From the NCBI GenBank assembly GCA_005765155.1, contig VCCP01000007.1:1629501-1693500 (forward strand): a stretch of 64,000 nucleotides of DNA, in the 5' to 3' direction. The notes beneath the pieces are model-generated. The model worked only from the letters and a program-made list of their open reading frames with translations. It made no database searches and was not told the DNA's origin. This document shows, piece by piece, positions 59,863 through 64,000 of the stretch. Position 1 is the first letter of the stretch. Every line of letters starts with the position of its first letter. Source of the DNA: Zelopaecilomyces penicillatus (Eukaryota > Ascomycota > Sordariomycetes > Hypocreales > Pseudodiploosporaceae). A program made the position numbers and the translations under genes.

Positions 59863-60439
59863 ATGGATTTTGTCAAATCTCTGCTGCCGCCAGCCAAGGG
59901 CATTTTGCCCTACTACATGCTCATTGTTAGACTTTCCCTACGCATCCCAAGCATGGCCAATCATCACTGACACCCAATCTGCCCAATAGCTATCCATCAT
60001 CTCCATCGGCAACTGCTTGCAAGCATACACAACCCTCCACTTCTCCCGGCGTGTCTACAACGGCCGATTCATCCGAAACCCAAAGCTGCCGGCTGCGTCC
60101 GCCTCGTTCAACCCCGAAGACTCGGCTAGCAAGCTTATCCCCGCGCATACAGACCCCAAGGCGACGGACCAGCTGACGCCCCTGGCCGGCCGGTTGTTCG
60201 GCACATGGACGCTCATTACTAGCATTGTGCGGTGCTATGCCGCCTATCACTTGCACCTGGGCCCCGTTTACAACATTGCCATCTGGACCTATGTGGTGGC
60301 GCTTGGGCACTTTGCTTCGGAGGTTTTCGTGTTCAAGAGCATGACCTTTGGGCTCCCCCAGATTTTCCCCTTTACGCTGGCTACTACGGCTCTGATCTGG
60401 ATGCCTACAGTCCGGGACTTTTACGTTGAGATCGCGTGA
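59863..60439 (+). CDS. erg28: Ergosterol biosynthesis scaffold Erg28
   Basis: Erg28 is an ER membrane scaffold that tethers the C-4 demethylation enzymes (Erg25, Erg26, Erg27) in sterol synthesis. Exons are 59863-59925 and 59990-60439, flanking a 64-bp intron (GTTAGA..ATAG) in phase 0; 170 residues, slightly longer than yeast Erg28 (148). Family features are LLPPAKGILPYYMLI, SIGNCLQAYTTLHFSRRVYN, then LTPLAGRLFGTWTLITSIVR, CYAAYHLHLGPVYNIAIWTY and a final hydrophobic segment with ATTALIWM. Four membrane helices are likely. The 5' splice site GTTAGA is weak, but the product reads through as expected. It converges with gal7, 136 bp apart. Confidence 0.93.
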
Positions 60440-60575
60440 GAAACACAAAGCCGTAAGCTGCTGGACAACTTGACAGTTTAAAGCATAGAAAAGGAAAGAC
60501 TGCGTGCATCTCCGCTCGCAACAGGGACACATGCTTTTTTTTTAGCTATACACAGAGTATCTCTATCTAATCAAC

Positions 60576-62893
<2,318 letters not shown>

Positions 62894-64000
62894 ATGGGTG
62901 TTATAAGAAAGAAGACGGCAACGAGGGGTGGCGAGGGTGGTGTCAAATATGTTTGCGACGTTTGCTCCTCAGATATCACGTCAACGGTATGTTCTAAACC
63001 TAGGGTTGGTATAAGACATACAGCCTACATTATGCTAACGTATATATGCGCGCTATAGGTTCGCATTAGGTGTGCAGACCCAGCTTGTGCCGAATTTGAT
63101 CTGTGTGTCTCCTGCTTTGCGCAAGGCGAGTCGCGCAATGCCCACAATCCCGCAACACATGCCTTTCGGGTCATCGAACAGAACTCATTTCCTATATTCG
63201 AGCGCGAATGGGGCGCAGATGAAGAACTGTTGCTCATAGAGGGCGCAGAGATATATGGTTTGGGCTCGTGGGCGGATATAGCTGACCACATCGGCGGCTT
63301 TCGCGAAAAGGACGAGGTTCGCGATCACTACCTGTCAACATATGTTGACTCTCCCTGTTTTCCCCTTCCCAAGCGGTGCAAACCTCATGACGCCGAGCTA
63401 GCAAACGAAATCCCGCGGGAAGAGTTCCAATCACGCAAGAAACGGAGAATAGAGGAACGTAGAGAAGCCGCAAAGAATGCGCCAGCGCTGCAACCCAAAA
63501 CAAAGCCAACTGCCAGTGTTCCCAGTTGTCACGAGATTCAGGGTTACATGCCAGGTCGGTTGGAATTCGAGACGGAATACGCCAACGAAGCTGAGGAGGC
63601 TGTGCAACATATGCAGTTCGACCCCGGTGATGGATTGAACCTGCGTACTGGGGAACTAGAACCAGAGATGGAGTTGAAGTTGACTGTGATGGAGATCTAC
63701 AACTGTCGCCTGACTCAGCGTGTAGAGCGCAAGAAGGTGATATTCGAACACAACCTTCTAGAGTATAGGGAAAACACCAAGCTCGAGAAGAAACGTACGA
63801 AAGATGAGAAGGACCTGATGCAAAAGTCCAAGCCTTTCGGGCGAATCATGAACCACAAGGACTTTGAGGACTTCACGCAAGGCTTGCAGGACGAACTCAA
63901 TCTCAGGCAGGCTATTACACAGCTCCAAGAATGGCGCAGCTTGCGTATTGGAGACTTGCGAAGCGGAGAGAAGTACGAAACAGACAAGTCACAGCGGGTT
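62894..64000 (+). CDS. ada2: SAGA/ADA adaptor Ada2, 3' end missing
   Basis: Ada2 joins Gcn5 and Ada3 in the histone acetyltransferase module of SAGA and boosts Gcn5 activity on nucleosomes. Exon 1 is 62894-62986 and exon 2 runs from 63059 past the window end; the intron of 72 bp (GTATGT..GCTAAC..ATAG) is in phase 0. 345 residues are visible. An N-terminal ZZ zinc finger (about 17-65: [32 protein letters not shown]) is followed by a SANT/Myb domain (about 70-120: [41 protein letters not shown]). A central helical region has [17 protein letters not shown]. The C-terminal SWIRM domain would lie outside the window. No defects seen. Confidence 0.95.

Overview
This is a contig fragment from a filamentous ascomycete, most likely a Sordariomycete and probably Hypocreales. 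Genes are split by short introns (about 50 to 150 bp) with GT..AG ends and CTAAC-type branch sites. The gene set is typical of such fungi: Cdc48, an HMT1-type vacuolar ABC transporter, ceramide synthase, PalH, a DUF3716 protein, Dpb11/TopBP1, Dcn1, mitoribosomal bS6m, an NDUFAF6-like factor, Erg28, Gal7 and Ada2. The order assignment is inferred from protein character, not from a search.

Layout. 1-5 kb: 3' part of cdc48, a decayed small secreted protein gene, and a conserved 161-aa protein of unknown function. 5.6 kb: an intron-containing tRNA-Ile(AAU). 5.8-16.3 kb: a gene-free stretch with a 23-G run. 16.3-44.3 kb: ordinary housekeeping genes (hmt1, lag1, palH, DUF3716, dpb11, dcn1, bS6m, NDUFAF6-like) separated by long intergenic spaces. 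44.3-59.8 kb: an accessory, repeat-rich island. 59.8-64 kb: erg28, gal7 and the 5' part of ada2.

The island is the most interesting part. It holds a small secreted cysteine protein (46.9 kb), a cytosolic-looking protein of unknown function (48.8 kb), a LysM protein with three hevein-type chitin-binding modules (51.1-52.2 kb) and, divergent from it across a 975-bp intergenic region, a 1,676-aa secreted protein (53.2-58.7 kb). That protein appears to join an N-terminal NucA/NucB-like nuclease domain to a GH55 beta-1,3-glucanase and a cysteine-rich C-terminal module, with possible kexin (KR) sites between parts. The layout recalls fungal killer-toxin systems such as Kluyveromyces lactis zymocin, in which cell-wall-binding or -degrading subunits carry a nuclease, but here the wall enzyme is a glucanase. 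The toxin reading is a hypothesis.

Between the unknown gene and the LysM gene lies a likely 1.3-kb transposable element (49636-50953). It has inverted ends and a perfect 8-bp target duplication. Inside are two decayed copies of a piece of the neighbouring GH55 gene that share one internal deletion; one copy is interrupted by a second, MITE-like element. Transitions in these copies look like repeat-induced point mutation.

All exon boundaries were placed by eye from splice signals, reading phase and family expectation. No alignments or searches were run.
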